A DNA stretch of 51,222 nt from Conoideocrella luteorostrata (Eukaryota; Ascomycota; Sordariomycetes; Hypocreales; Clavicipitaceae), in assembly GCA_032433595.1 (NCBI GenBank), contig JASWJB010000318.1, positions 1 through 51,222 on the forward strand, read 5' to 3'. How positions within the stretch are numbered: position 1 is the first letter of the stretch; each line of letters begins with the position of its first letter. The translations under genes and the position numbers were made by a program. Shown here piece after piece: positions 11,455 to 25,200 of the stretch. Below the pieces are notes generated by a model. It was not told the origin of the DNA and searched no databases. It saw only the letters and a list, made by a program, of their open reading frames with translations.

Positions 11455-13305
11455 TTAGAATTGAATGAGGTCGTTGTTCTGGCCATTCTGCTGCTGTGGT
11501 CGAGCTCCAAAGGGGTTATTGCTGCCCTGGCCGTTCGTAGACTGGCCACCATACGTGACGCTAGGCATGCCTGTGAATTGTTGGCGCATATACGGATTGC
11601 CCGTCACATCATTGCCAAGTCTTTGGCCAGACCCAGCGCTGTTGGCGAATGTTCCCGGAGCTGTGTGCTGTGCAGGAATGCGAAGCTCTCCGGTGTTGCC
11701 GTATGTATCCATGCCGTCTCCAGTGGCCAGAAGATTATTCAGCTTGCTCTGATACTCGTTCATCTCCTTCTGTGGAGGAGGATTCATGGTAAGCTGTGGC
11801 TGGAGTTGGGATTGATGCTGCTGCATCATGGGTTGGCTGTTGAAGCTTGTAAGAGTCTTTTGCTCAGGTAAAGCCCCCAGACTGGAGACGGTGGGCTTGG
11901 ACGACCCTGGTCGGTTCTGGGCGAACGGGTTGTTTGAGCCGGTGGGCGTCGGCATCAAGTTGGACTGCTGCTGAGTCTTGTTGGCCGCCCAAGGATTGTT
12001 GCTACCTGCTTGGGGAGTGGGTTCTGACGGTTGCTGTTGTTGCTGTTGCATCTGCTGGGCATAGGGATTATATCCAGTGGCTTGCGGCTGGAATCCCGTC
12101 ATATTGGGCATATTGTTCTGCTGCTGGCCATACGGGTCCATGCCTATACCGGTGGGCTGCGTGCCAAAAGCCTGGTTATAGTTTGGCTGAAAGCCGGTAG
12201 GCTGAGGTTGCTGATATCCCGTATATGCATTATTCATGTAACCCGTAGGCTGGTTCATCACTTGATTCTGATCAACGGGGTTGGCAAAAAAGTCCACCTG
12301 GTTGCCTTGCTGATAGCCCTGGTTGAATCCAGTGTACTGAGGCCGATTTGACGTGGATGCTTGGGGAGGGTCATCGTCAAAGAGTAAGTTTGCATTGCTC
12401 CCTTCCAATTCGCGACGCCTCCGCTCGTCCTCTTCTTGACTGAGTTGAATGGCTTTGGCTAGATCGTCATCGCCGTCAACATCCCTCCGACTCTCCCGCT
12501 TCTTCCGATCTTCCTCTTCTTGATACTTACTAGCCTCCAGGGCCAGTTGATATTCGGCATCTTCCGTATCATTGGTCGGAGCGCGTCTCTCGCGAGGCTC
12601 GCGAGGCCGGCGCGACGATGACGGCTCGGCATGCTGCGGTGCGTACTCCTCCAGTCCAGTCACACGAGACTTCCATGACTTTCTGTCGCTTCGCTCGGCA
12701 CGCAATCGCTCTTCGTCGAGAACAAGAGCTGTTAACTCTTTGGCGGCGACACGTACTGTTGATGAAGCGTCAGTTTGAAATCTTGCTAGGGAGCAGTGAA
12801 CCAGGTCTTCCTACCGTTCTGACCAACATCTCGGCCCTCTTCATCAACATATTGGAATTCTCGAAGTGTCTTGATAATATAAACGCTCTGGCGGGCCCAG
12901 GTGACAACAAGCTCAGACCCCTCGTGGAGGCAATAATCGAGGACTTTGAGAGCTTTCAGAACATGTCTCCAGTTCTTGCCCTTGTCGTTCAGGCGCTTGT
13001 CAATCATATCCATGATGTCGTAAAACTCAGTCGATCTGAACCGCAGAGATGTCAGTTTACGCCTTCCCATAGCGTGAGTATGGATAGAACGTACGTGTTG
13101 AAGGTCATCTGGGCAATTTCACTCATCTGGGTACCGGTTGGGCCCCATGGATCATTACTCGTTGCTATACAGCATCGTCATAGTCAGCCAGCCAGTCCGT
13201 CTTAACCAGTGGCGGTCATGATGCCAGTTCTCTCTCACCTTCTCTAACCTTAACCTGGGTGCTAGAATACCCCTTGTTCTTCACGATTCGCATAACCTTC
13301 GACAT
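11455..13305 (-). CDS. ENT1: Epsin (ENTH domain, UIMs, NPF motifs, clathrin box)
   Basis: Four exons: 13239-13305, 13095-13164, 12815-13035 and 11455-12755; introns of 59-74 bp; 552 aa. The ENTH domain occupies about residues 1-135: it opens MSKVMRIVKNKGYSSTQVKVRE and includes TSNDPWGPTG and LKALKVLDYCLHEGSE. It should bind PtdIns(4,5)P2 at endocytic sites. Two ubiquitin-interacting motifs follow (about 183-202 and 215-234). The long Q/N/P-rich tail carries two NPF motifs for EH-domain proteins such as Ede1/Pan1 and ends in DLIQF, a C-terminal clathrin-box-like motif. Two tail segments, VMNQPTG and LMPTPTG, fit the [LIVM]xx[QNTS]xTG pattern phosphorylated by Ark1/Prk1 kinases in yeast. The symbol follows the yeast Ent1/Ent2 pair; one-to-one orthology cannot be decided here. 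Confidence 0.93.
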
Positions 13306-15504
13306 GGTGGGCGACTGCAGGGCTGAGATACCTCCGTGACGGCTTGACGAAAAAGGACCTGGACAAATCCAGCGAGCTTGCAGCTCTAAATTGGCTTGTA
13401 CTGCCGTCTCCTGTAATTGGAATACCGGCCGGCTACCAGTGCGAAGGGCACAGCGTGTAAGCTCGCTACGCTGAGTCGAAGACAGAGGAGGCCGGTCTTG
13501 GCTCGCGCTTGTCGTACTCGCTCACGTCGGCGCAGCGAAGCGAGAGAGAAATTATAAGCTGCGTCTCGTCGCGCAAGCAGGCAGGGTCGCGAGGACTATG
13601 CTCGCCAATCTCGAATTGATCTGAACTCGAAGACGTGGTCAATCGGCGTAGACAAGACGTCCGCGGGGGTTGGGTTTGGGCGTCGCAAGAGCACGTGGTA
13701 GTTATGGCAGCGTTCGTAATCAGTTCGTCGGACAGAGTGAAATGGCGAGCAGCGGAATCTGGGCCAGGGTGTCGAGACTGATATTGGAACTCGGGCGAGG
13801 AGAAGTCGCACACCGGGATGCACGAGTTGAGATCTTCTGTATGCGCGGCTCGAACGGCGGATGGGCAAGACGTTGGGGAGAAGAGTAGGTTGGAGACTTG
13901 TCGAGCACTCCGTAAAGTAGATGGAGACGCCGTCCGTCTTCAGAGACCAGGCCGGACAGCGGCGCAGTGGCTGGCGGCGAGCGACCGACCCGACACGCTG
14001 CACGCAGCAGAACTACCAATTGCAGGGCCACAACGCAGCTGGTTCTGGGGCAGCCTGGACGCTACCCGCAGTGGGTTACGTACTGTCCGGAGTGGCTGTG
14101 CGGCGAGTTGGCCAATTTGGCGTCTGGTCAACTAACTAACTAGCAGGTTGGATTGCAGGTGAAATGGAGCGGCTTGGCATTGCATCCAGAATCTACAACA
14201 GACGTGAGACTGCTGAATTGAGCGACGGCGATGGCGATGGAGAGGGCGGGCCGACACGCCAGCTTTGCCAGGGTGAAGGATGAATGAATGAACGGGCGGC
14301 ATGCATTCTGTCTTTCGCGTTGCCAGCCAGCATCAATCACTTCAGTCACAGTCACAGTCACTCAGTCACTCAGTCACCTACTCCGTAGTCACTCAATGCA
14401 ATACGTCATGAGCGTCAGTTGCAAGGTCCCGCCCGCATGTCCATAATCATGCATGCCGTCCCTATGTGCTGTCCAGTTCCACTCGAGCTACGCCTCGTTG
14501 CTGCCCCAGCCTCGTACACCCATATGCTGTTCAGTCCCCGGTGCACCACCCGAAAATCTGTCTCGCGTTCGTTCAAAAGCTAAAGGGAGCTGATATGATC
14601 CTGACTGGTGCGTTCGCGGTACGAGCATCTCGTTTGCGTTTCTTTAGAGTTATATAAGGCTGCGACAAATCCTGCGCACTGATGCAGCGTCGCAAACTCC
14701 TGTTTGGTGACCAACGAAATAGAGGACTGGAGGTTCTGGAAAGGCTCGGATGATGGCTCCTTCACCTCTTTGCAGAGGAGCAGGCGGGGTGGTGTAATGC
14801 CATGCCCGTGCGTTCAATGTTCAATACGCGGGTCGAAATGCCATGAGACAGTTCTCGAAAAAGTAGTGTTGGTGGGATCTAAATCTGGCCATAGGCAAAG
14901 TTTTGCGCAGGACAACAATATATTTCCCCCAAAAATGTGTTGATGTTAACGAAGCTACCTTGGTAGGACTTGCCACTAAGTCAAGCAGCACCTTGGCAAA
15001 TTTGAAGTTCAAAAATTGAGATAAGATTCTTTTTGTTACTGAAAAATTCAAATGACTCTCACATACCGTTTTCAATTTTCAAATAAAAGAAATATAGAGC
15101 TTGCTGTAGTTCTAAAACTGTGCTCGTATTCGCTATCCACACAAGCGGCTTAGAGCTAAGAACCAGAGTAACGTTTAACCAGGTCGCTGTCGCCCATCAT
15201 TCGAACCCGAACATCTATATATTACAGCCAGCAATCTCATTCTTTCACATCCTTTCACTTTTTAATCATCCGTAATTAAATATCGAAGTAGATTTCAAGA
15301 CTCCTACCGCCTAGAATTCAAATTATTTGCACAATCTCACAGTACTCTCCCTGCCCTGCAATGAGTGTAGCTTCCAATAACTTTCAGTAGAACACCACCA
15401 AGTAAACCAAACATATACAAGTCCTTCAAGAACGTTTGTACTCCTTGCCATACATTTCATATCATATTATATATGTACAGCGCTCATAAGATCTGTGATG
15501 CACT
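13306..15504. other. 2.2-kb intergenic gap upstream of epsin
   Basis: The gap lies between the epsin start and the stop of the upstream F-BAR gene; both are on the minus strand. It should contain the epsin promoter at its left and the F-BAR 3' UTR at its right. It holds a CAGTCA tandem repeat (14343-14376) and one TACTCCGTA (14379-14387). The part from about 14900 to 15480 is AT-richer. None of the open frames shows a recognisable domain. A TTCGAACCC string near 15200 was considered as a tRNA B box, but no T-stem forms. Confidence 0.45.
14343..14376. repeat. CAGTCA short tandem repeat
   Basis: Five CAGTCA hexamers, two of the junctions widened by a CT dinucleotide, lie directly before a TACTCCGTA 9-mer. 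Simple intergenic microsatellite. Confidence 0.7.
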
Positions 15505-18433
15505 TCAGCATGGCTGAAGGTAGTTGCTCGGGACCAGCCCAACTTGTCCATTGCCATTGTGGACTTCTGCTTCCCACCAACCGTCATCCTGATGCCGGAG
15601 AACGGCGAGGTAGTCTCCCTTTGCAAATCCAAGTTCTTCTGGAATAGCAGGCTGGTACATGTATAAGGCGCGAGCTATCGGCATGTTAGCACGCAAAAGA
15701 CTGATCTGTATTCGATGGTCGTAACGGATGCTCAAGAACTTACCAAAGTGCAGGATCGGCCTGCCATCGCGAGTGTACTGCCTAGAAGGGTCGGCAACGC
15801 TCTTACTGCGAGGGCGGGATCCTCCGTCATAGAGGTCTACAGCACCCCTGCCCCTCTGGGAACCGTATCCATCGTTACCAACCGGGGCCAACTGCACAGC
15901 CATGTCGGAGCCGCCATAGCTTCTGCGAGAACGATCATAATCTCCTCTGTAGGACGCCGGGGAACCCCCTCTGCTGGATCCATGGGGAGAGGCTCCACCA
16001 TAATGGCGTTGATCGTGTCCTCGCTGTTGAGACATGCTCGCCTGTGAACCGTTTCTATGCTGGCCGCTGTACGGGTTTGGTGATGCAGAACGATAGCGTG
16101 AATCGCCACTCATTCGAGGCTGAGGAGACGCAGTACGTATAGGAGCTGGCGAGGCAGCCCGAGGCATGTCATTATCACGGGTTACAGGCCGTGAAGCTGG
16201 TGATGCTCCGCGGCTGCCGGCATTACCGAATACTGCCCGAGTGTGATCTGTTGCTTTCTTTGTGGCTTCTTTCATAGCACGAGAAGTCACCGCAGGTGGC
16301 GGCACTCCCAGACGAGAGACAGGCCCCTGGTTGTTGTATGAAGGCGGCGCCTCACGGCCACCAGATCGAGTGGATCTAGACTCCGCTCCAGGAGCTGGTG
16401 TAGCAATACCATGATAATGGTCTGCCGACATTCGAACGGACGACTGCTTGCCTAGATTGACTTCTTTGAGCTCTGCTAATGCCAACGCAATAGGGTCTGA
16501 CTGGTCAGGTTCAATGTCGCGCCGTTGCCCACGTCGTCTCTGGGTTTCAGGAGTTGTGACGGGCAGGACATTCTGGCCAACACCCAAAGCCAAGCTAGTA
16601 TTGACATCAATAGGTTCAGGACTTGCTGTACGATCCTATTTCAAATCAGTTGAGAGTTACTTCAATCGAGGATGTTCAGTCAATCTTACCATTCCTTCTC
16701 GAGAGCTGTGGGCAACATGCCACGTATTTCGGTTTTGTGCTGGAGCTTGCACTTCCTTTGTGCTCTTACGGCGAAAGGGACTATGGTTCTGGAAGAATCC
16801 GCTCTTTTTCTTCAGGACTCTCTTCTCCGGGCTGTGTGCTTCAACCAAGTCCTGCTTCGCCGGCGACATCTTTCTGCTGAGGGGCTCCACGCTAGACATT
16901 GACGTTGGGTTGGAGCAGTCGCTATGAGAAGCTCGACTGGAAGGCCGGGCTGAGGGCGGCTGAGAGCTACGGTCAGAGGGCGGGCCCGAAGGACCAGTTC
17001 GACATAGCATCGTCATACCGTCCATAGGATATGGGTCATGGGGAACCGCAGCCAAAGGACCATGCTGATTGGCATCGTATTGAGGCGGCACATGCTGACC
17101 TCGATGCTGCTCATCTATGGAAGCCCGCATCGAAGGAGGCGCTTTCTGAGGAGTCATTGTCGGATCTCGGCTGGATGACTGAGGTTGCTCCCTATGGGCT
17201 AAGTTGTTGGCTAGCATGGAGTTCGGATCATGATGCGACTCAAAAGTTGACGGCTGTGGCGAAGAGGATCGGAAGGCAGGGTTAATACTGCGTGGAAATT
17301 GGGCCACTGAATAGTTCTCATCCTCAGACACTTCCGACTGGCTGTCAGTGACATCGCCTCGGCAAAAGTTGATGTATTTTGGTGGATCAGGGATTTCTTG
17401 GCCTGTGCCTCGCTCAGTGATGAAGTTGATGATATCCTTCTCAACCTCCATATGCTCTAGAGAAAGCCGAATCTTTTCGCATGATGCATCATCGCTGACA
17501 CAAACCGTCGATGCAATATTGGCAAATGTCCATATACTGCTTTTGGTGAAATCGAGTCGTTCTTCCTCCAGATCTTGGAACTTATCTGCAGCTGCCTTCC
17601 ATTCTCGGTTCCATCTAGCTGTTGTCTCTTCTAGCACTTTGACAGCGCTCTCGTAATCCTGATTGGCGGTCGCAAGGGAAATCTGCGTCTTTTCCAACTT
17701 GGCCTTGTTTCGACGCTCTTCTTGTCCCATTACCATGTGTCCTTGGGCCAAATAGCCCTTGATTTTCAAGCATTCCTGCTCATACTTGTCACGAGTCTAT
17801 GGGATTGAATCACGAGTTAGACAGTTGGCCATATCGGACGATGTACTAACCAAGAATTCGAATAACATTACCTTGTTCACCTGCTGTGTCTGTTGGATTT
17901 TGGTCTTGAGAAGCTTCTCAACCGTGCCCTGGACGATTTTTCTCCGTTCTTTCATGCCACCGGCAAATGCCGCTAGAGGCTCTTCAAGTTCGGTTTTCAT
18001 CTGCGCAGCAATACTCTGATGTTGTTTGGCCATTCCCTCGACCTCACCTCTTACAGTGTCCAAAGACGTCTTCAATGTTCCCATCTCCTGCGATCCCAGC
18101 GATTTTCGGCAGAGGTTGAGTAACTTTCGAGAGTATTCATCTTCAATCGAGGCACGAGCTGTCGCCAGTGAATGAATGATTAGCATCGCATCAGGATTCA
18201 CGAATCAGGGCACCCATACCACTGTAGAATGACTTCAACTCGTCACATGTAGTCTTCGCACTTTGCATCCTCTCTAAGAGCGGTCCGACTCCTGCATCTT
18301 CCTTTCCCCAAAAGTTGTTGGCAACTGTAAGGTGATGTTCATATCAGTATTGTTTCTCATCCAAGGCCTTGCAGTACTGTAGATACTCACAAGACAGCGT
18401 CACCGCCGGAACTTCTGCTGTTGCCGCAGGCAT
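15505..18433 (-). CDS. F-BAR and SH3 cytokinesis protein (Hof1/Imp2/Cdc15 type)
   Basis: Six exons: 18391-18433, 18220-18324, 17872-18158, 16690-17796, 15744-16635 and 15505-15674; total 2604 bp, 867 aa. The F-BAR domain fills about residues 1-290, starting with FANNFWGKEDAGVGPLLERM and then ARASIEDEYSRKLLNL across the exon 2/3 join. It should dimerise and bind the plasma membrane at the division site. The middle (about 290-800) is Ser/Pro/Arg-rich, disordered and full of likely phosphosites, typical of Cdc15/Imp2/Hof1 proteins that scaffold the contractile ring and septum. The C-terminal SH3 (about 811-867, ALYMY...ELGFAKGD...GWWEAE...GLVPSNYL) is complete. The first exon encodes only 14 residues. 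It is divergent from NOT1. The Bzz1 group, with two SH3 domains, is excluded. Confidence 0.9.
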
Positions 18434-19277
18434 TCTGCCTGTCTTGTAACGCAGACCGCCTCTACAAAATCTTAACTCGGAAACAAAGAGCAAGCCGAGA
18501 AAAGGTTAAGATGAATAAAAGATAAAGTATAGATCAGTTTGATAACCGTGCGATAATTAGATTGAGAGTTACCATATGCAGTCGTGTGTTTGTGGAGTTG
18601 GACGTGTAACACTTACAGCCAAGGTCCCCTCGTCAATGCCTTTGTTAGGGGAGGCTCCGCTCACAGTCGTTGGCAGGACAACCATTTTGAAACTCTACCA
18701 CGTGACCGCTTACATCGAGCTTCGAGCCGCACCCTGCGCTTCGAGGGCTCGGCGGAACCTACCGCCGTTCTTCGTGCATACGGGGTTAGTCATTTTCTGT
18801 ACAACACCTCACCTTGTCCCAGCCGATATCTGTACATCTTGATACCTACCACCCCTTCGCCTCGTACAATCTCCTTGCTGCATCACGTACGGTTTGCCGT
18901 GTTCTTCTGGCGACGATCACGACTACTGAACTGCCGCAGAGCTTGCCCCCACAAGTTCACTGATTCTGCAGCATTTCTTCGCGACCACCTGAAGCCCCGA
19001 TCGGACCGTGCTGGTCAGAATTCTTAGGGTCGACCCCATCGCGACCACCAACAACGTTGGGTGCTCCATAGAGTGGCGTCAATCTATTTGCACATTTGGC
19101 AATCTTTTTGAGGATCGAACACACGATTCTGCTGAGCGATTCTGCCTCATGTAGCAACTCTCCTGAACATTCCCTTCCGACGAACACGGTATTCCTTTCT
19201 GTGAGCTCAACTGCCTGCCCACAAGTTCACAGGCCGACGCTCCGTCACGAAACTTCTGCTGCCGTCAAGACACCTCC
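18434..19277. promoter_or_regulatory. Divergent promoter region, F-BAR gene / NOT1
   Basis: This 844-base gap lies between two start codons and must serve both genes. No repeat, TACGGAGTA motif or coding exon is recognised. Confidence 0.4.
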
Positions 19278-22200
19278 ATGGTCCCTCCACAAAGAACGGG
19301 ATCATTTTCACCCAATCCGGCCCAGACGCTTCAGACTGGAAACTATCATTCCCCGCATCCATCCCACACTGGTATCTTCAGTGCTGGCGCAAGCCCCAGC
19401 ACCAGCAGTCCGACAGGGACCAATTCTGTAACGAAGATTGTGATCGCTCAAGTCTATCTTTTGCTCAGCACTATCAAAGAGGATCCATTGGATCGAACCA
19501 AATTTGATACGCAAGAAGACCAGCTAAGAAAGGTAGGTTTTACGCATGCCTAGAGCTTAAGCTACGCGCTCACAGGCTCCCCTCTTATTCTTTTTTGAAT
19601 CAATATAGCCCTTCCTTCCCCTTTAGCCCTCCATCCTCTCACTCTAATAACTAACGACTAATGGGTAGCTTATCGATGAGAACGGAATGGAAATTTTCTC
19701 GAAATATTTCTCCCGGCTTGTTGCCGGGAATGCCTCCCAAATATTCCCGGGCATCAATAGACAAGGTTCAGGACCTGGGAACTACCACATTCTCGCCACC
19801 GAAATGAGAAAAATATCCCACGATGCCGATCAAGCAAGCAAGATAGCTGAATCAGTCGAAAGTGGGACGGAGGATATATTCCGCGATTTTGATCTCTCGA
19901 CATTCATGGAACATTTCAAGCTCGATGCTTTAGAGAAAACGCTACTAGCATTAGCATTTAAAATTGGGTCGCGTTTGGACTTGAAGACCAAAGGTGAGAT
20001 TAATTTAAGTCGACTACATTTAGTCGCTCCGTGCTTTCGTAGTAGTACTAACATAGCTCCTTGCAGCCGATGCAATTTTATCTACCAACTTCACAACCTT
20101 CGTGGATATTATTTCTCGTTCTGATCTTGAAACGCACGCCGATCTGTCTCCGGCGTTTATAGCACTCATCGTCGATCGATTTTTACAATACCATCCTCCT
20201 AGTTTTAATCCCTCTTCTCGACGCGATTTCCATAGTTCTGTCACCAACCGATATATCAGCGCCGAACAAGCGCCACCCTCCGAAGTCTTAGCGGCGCTTG
20301 ATATTGGCAGAGTACTGGCAGATAGGCCCGCGAACACTTTATCCAGATACCTCCAAAGAGTTGGCTCAGACTTTACCAGGGATGAGGAGACTTGTTTTTC
20401 ATACCTTCAAAATCGACCCAACAACGTCCAACTTGGGCCTGAACAGGCAGCTTCTGCTCTAACATTCGCTACGATCAGTCAGTCTCCAGTGTATGATCCC
20501 ATCGTTTTCGTGTCGGCGCTGCAGCGAGTAATTCCCAAGTCATTTGATTGGAATGAAGTGGTTTCGGTTTTTGATCATCAGTCTGCCCGCATCTCCTCCA
20601 ATCAGTTCTTACGACTCTACAATGCTCTGTTACCAATTGCTCGAGATCCCAAGAACAACTTTGATATCCAGAGACTTTGGGGCGGTTCCTGGAGTGAACC
20701 AGAAGCACAGTTATCATTCGTTAGTGCTTATGCGTCTTTAGGCACAGATCAACTCGATGCCACAACAATCCCTGGCCTACAACGAAGTATTTCCATTGAA
20801 GATTACGCCAACTCTCCCGCCAATGTGCAGGAAAGAGCCGCCATTGCTGTCAAGCATCCACTGGTGTCTGTAGCCGCTCTTTCTGCAATTTTCAATGTTG
20901 CATTGAACTCAGTCCTCGCGTCTCAGAGCATTGAAGCAAAACGGCTTTTCCAAGAGGTCGTGGTACCCAACTTGGACATCTTCCTGGTTTCTGCATTCGA
21001 AGTTCCAAGACAGTCCTGGGCAACAATGGCTGTCGATACACTCAACTCGCTCTTCGAAAACTTCTTGTACAAGCGGTCGCCAGAATACGACTTTGTTCTA
21101 GACAGCCTGTGGAGGAAGGACAAAGACTGGGTCATTGCGCGGCTAATCGACGCACATGCAATCAAGCCATCAGATCTTCCCCTTATTTTCGAACACGCCA
21201 TACGGCACAACTGGCTGGATATTCTCGTCTATTTGCCAAATGGTTTTGGCATGGACCTTGCCGCTTTTGCCCACGCAGAGGGTTATCTGGATTTGAACAA
21301 CTGGGCGGCTTTTAACAAGGAGAGAAGTACAGACATAGCACGGACACTCGTACAGTTTCTTATGATTAAATGCGATTTGGAGATAAGATCTCAACGACCA
21401 GCTGAAGATCAATTACAAGCGAAGCCAAGCACTAGCAGCCTTCAGGTTCGCACAGTGTCGGTACTCTTGACAATCCTGGAAGACTTTTTACCCAAAGCCC
21501 CCATGCAGGATCTGATTCTCGTTCAACGCCTTTGCATCACTGCGTACCCCAGATTGATAAACTATGGGGAGGGCTATGATGACATCATTGACGCAAATGG
21601 CAAGGACGGCAATTCCTTACCCAGTGCAGCCAATAGCAAGATGGAGGATCACTACAAGAAAATGTACGGCGACGAGATGCAGGTGCGCACGATTGTGGAA
21701 ATCTTGGATCGATATAAGCATTCTCGAGACCCTCTAGATCAGGACACATTCACTTGCATGATACACGGCTTGTTCGATGAGTATAGTCACTACGGGGGCT
21801 ATCCTTTGGAGGCATTAGCTACCACGGCTGTCCTCTTTGGGGGCATCATCTCACACAAGCTAATCTCTGATCTGCCCCTCAAGATTGGCCTAGGTATGAT
21901 CCTTGAGGCTGTTCGGGATCATACACCAGATGACCCCATGTATAAGTTTGGTCTCCAGGCTTTGATGCAGCTCTTGGTTCGTTTTCGAGAATGGCCAGGC
22001 TTTTGTAAGCAGTTGCTACAAATCCCGGGCCTTCAAGGCACGGAGGCCTTCAAAAAGGCTGAAGAGATCATCCGCGATCACGAAGATGAGCTTGTTCGTT
22101 CCAGCAATGGAACTGGTACGCCACAAATTCTCGGATTCGGTACTGAATCTTTCTCTAATGGCAATATCGAAGACGTGCCAAACAGCGATCCGCAGGCTCC

Positions 22201-25200
22201 TGCTTTTACGTCGATTAACGTTGACCCAATTCCCCCCGGTGTTGGCTTTGAAGAGCCAGGCGAAGACGACCAGGGCAAGATACAGTTCGTTCTGAACAAT
22301 ATTACTGAAGGAACAATTCAATCCATGCGAAACGAATTAAGAGACACACTGGAACGCAAGCATCAACAGTGGTTTGCAAGCCACTTGGTGGAAGAACGAG
22401 CTAAAATGCAACCCAACTATCACCATGTGTATCTTGAGCTTGTCACACTTTTGCAAGATAAGAGCCTTTGGAATGAAGTTCTCCGAGAAACTTACATTAG
22501 CGTTGCCAGAATGCTGAATTCGGAGGCAACAATGCAGAACTCTACTGAGCGAACTCATCTCAAGAACTTGGGCGGCTGGTTAGGCTTGTTAACACTTGCC
22601 AGGGATCGCCCCATCAAGCATAAGAATATCGCGTTCAAGCAGTTGCTCATTGAGGCCCACGACACCAAGAGACTCATTGTTGTCATTCCGTTTGTTTGCA
22701 AGGTCTTGACCCAAGGCGCCACATCTGCGGTTTTCCGACCACCCAACCCTTGGCTCATGGATATCATTCATTTGTTGATTGAACTATACCATCATGCAGA
22801 GTTGAAACTAAATTTAAAGTTTGAGATTGAGGTTCTTTGTAAGGGGCTGAATCTTGATCACAAGAGTATCGAACCATCCGGCGAGATCCTCAATCGTCCT
22901 GTCATTGAAGAAACTGCAGATCTCCTTGCTCCAGAACAGATGGAAGCATTCGAAAGTATGGCTTTGAATGGCATGGGTTCCACTGTCGGCGCTGGTATCT
23001 CTGCCCAGGCTGTAGCTGCTACTATTCCCGATCTTGGTCCCCTGATCACTATCCCTCCCACCAACGAGATGGTTGTTAGCACCACACGTCTCCACGACAT
23101 TGTCAGGAATGCCCTCACGCGAGCGTTACAAGATATCATTCAGCCAGTTGTGGACAGATCAGTAACTATTGCGGCTATTTCAACTGCACAAATGATACGC
23201 AAAGATTTCGTTACAGAGCCCGATGAGAACCGCGTGCGTACGTGCGCGGTAAATATGGTGAAGGCAACTGCTGGTAGTCTAGCTTTGGTGACCTCGAAGG
23301 AACCTCTCAGAGCAAATTTGACTAATTATATGCGAAACTTCTCCAACGATTTACCCTCAGGCTCAGGACTGCCTGAAGGGACGATTATTATGTGCGTCAA
23401 TTCCAACCTAGATCTCGCTTGCAATATTATCGAAAAGCAAGCAGAAGAGAGGGCCGTGCCGGAGATCGAGGACTTGATTGAGCCAGAACTTGAGGCTAGG
23501 CGACGACATCGCCTGCAACAACCCAATGAGCCATTTTGTCCTATCGCTAATATAAACCGATGGTCTACGGCAATTCCAAATCCGTACAAGCTGTCACCTA
23601 CTATCCACGGTCTGAATCAAGAGCAAATGGCTATATACGAGGATTTTGCCCGACAACCTCGAACTGCGCCAACCACGACCCCATCACATGCAGCTTCAGC
23701 TTCCGATGCCACTAGATCCTTGGCAAATGAAGTCCTCCAAGAACCTTACAGCACCATTCCAAACATCCCTACGCCAGCAGAAACTCCTTCTATTCAGCAT
23801 TTGGGAACCCAGATGCAACCGTATGCCCCAGTCCACAGCGCAGCTGCCAATGCTCTTCCGAGTGGACGTAATGCGGGATTTCAAATGGATGTTCGCGGCT
23901 TGGCGGAGCGTGTCAACAAATTGCTACAGGAACTGTTGCGCGTTGCAGGCGAGGCTCGAGAAGATCACTTTTTGGACCTACCTAGACCACATCCTGTCCT
24001 CGACGTGGTTGACGCTCTAGTCCAGCTCATTATCAAAACTTCACAAAATTCGGAGGAGTTCGCCATTTATGCAGCCGAGCAGATCAGTGCTCTCATTTTC
24101 CAACAAGTTGAAGATAACCTAACATTGGAAAGCTTAGTCCATGTGCTGGAAACGTTGAGGAAGATCTCAGGCCATGCCTTAAACAATCGTGTGAGGGCTC
24201 TGTTCAGTCAGCAGCCAGGATCAAACTTCTTGAGCCTCCATCTTCTCGCCGCCCTCATCCGCACTGATTTACTTGATTGGAGAAACATAGACTTGGCCAT
24301 GGCAAAGGCACTCGAGGCCCACAAGGATGGATCGTTAGAATTTCTCGAACACATGCTTGACCTTGCCCTCCTAAACAGCCGTCCCATCGCGTTATACGCC
24401 GACTTTATCCGCACTCTTGAGATGGCGTGGGCTTGGATTTCTGAGGAATCCAACAACGCTGCCGGACAACGACTGAAAACGAAGCTCTTGGGCTCGGGGT
24501 TGTCACAACCAGCTCGCGGATCTACGGATGCAGAGAGCCAAGAAGCAATGTTTCGTCAAGACCAGATGGAGTACGTTTTTGAGGAATGGGTCCATCTTTG
24601 CACAAACCAGAACGCAACCGAAAAAGCGTCAGTTCTTTTCATCCAACAACTCCAGACGAGACAGGTCATCCGCAACAGAGATGATTTCTTCATTTTCCTA
24701 CGAATTGCCATTGATTCATCTGTCGATCGTTTCGAGCAGCTAGTGCTTTCAGGCTCCACTCCGGACGCGTATGTAATGATTGATGCTGTTTCCAAGCTGA
24801 TCAGCGTGTTTATGAATGTTCAAGACGAGGTTTCCCGCGCTTCGTTCCTCGACTCTGTCTTGGTCTTGGTTACCTTGATTATCAACCACCACCATGTTAA
24901 AAGAGGAGAAAATTGGTCCCAGCGAGTCTTCATCCGCTTAATCTCTATGTTGATACATGAAGTGTATTTGAACTCTGGGGATGCCTCAGAGGAAGAGCAA
25001 CGCAATATGATGCTGAAGATTGCGTCTAGGCTCCACGGTCTTGGACCTCAGTACCTCCCAGGGTTTGCGTTTGGATGGCTGTCTCTTATACAGCACCGAG
25101 CTTTCTTACCCATCGTCTTGCAGATGCCGGACAATGTTGGATGGGACCCCTACATCAAGCTGTTGGTCCAACTCCTTGACTTTTTAAGCGAGCAACTGAA

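Noticed and set aside
15190..15225. TTCGAACCC string as a tRNA B box (minus strand)
   Set aside because: The bases around it do not form a five-pair T-stem, and no matching A box, acceptor stem or anticodon arm is visible.
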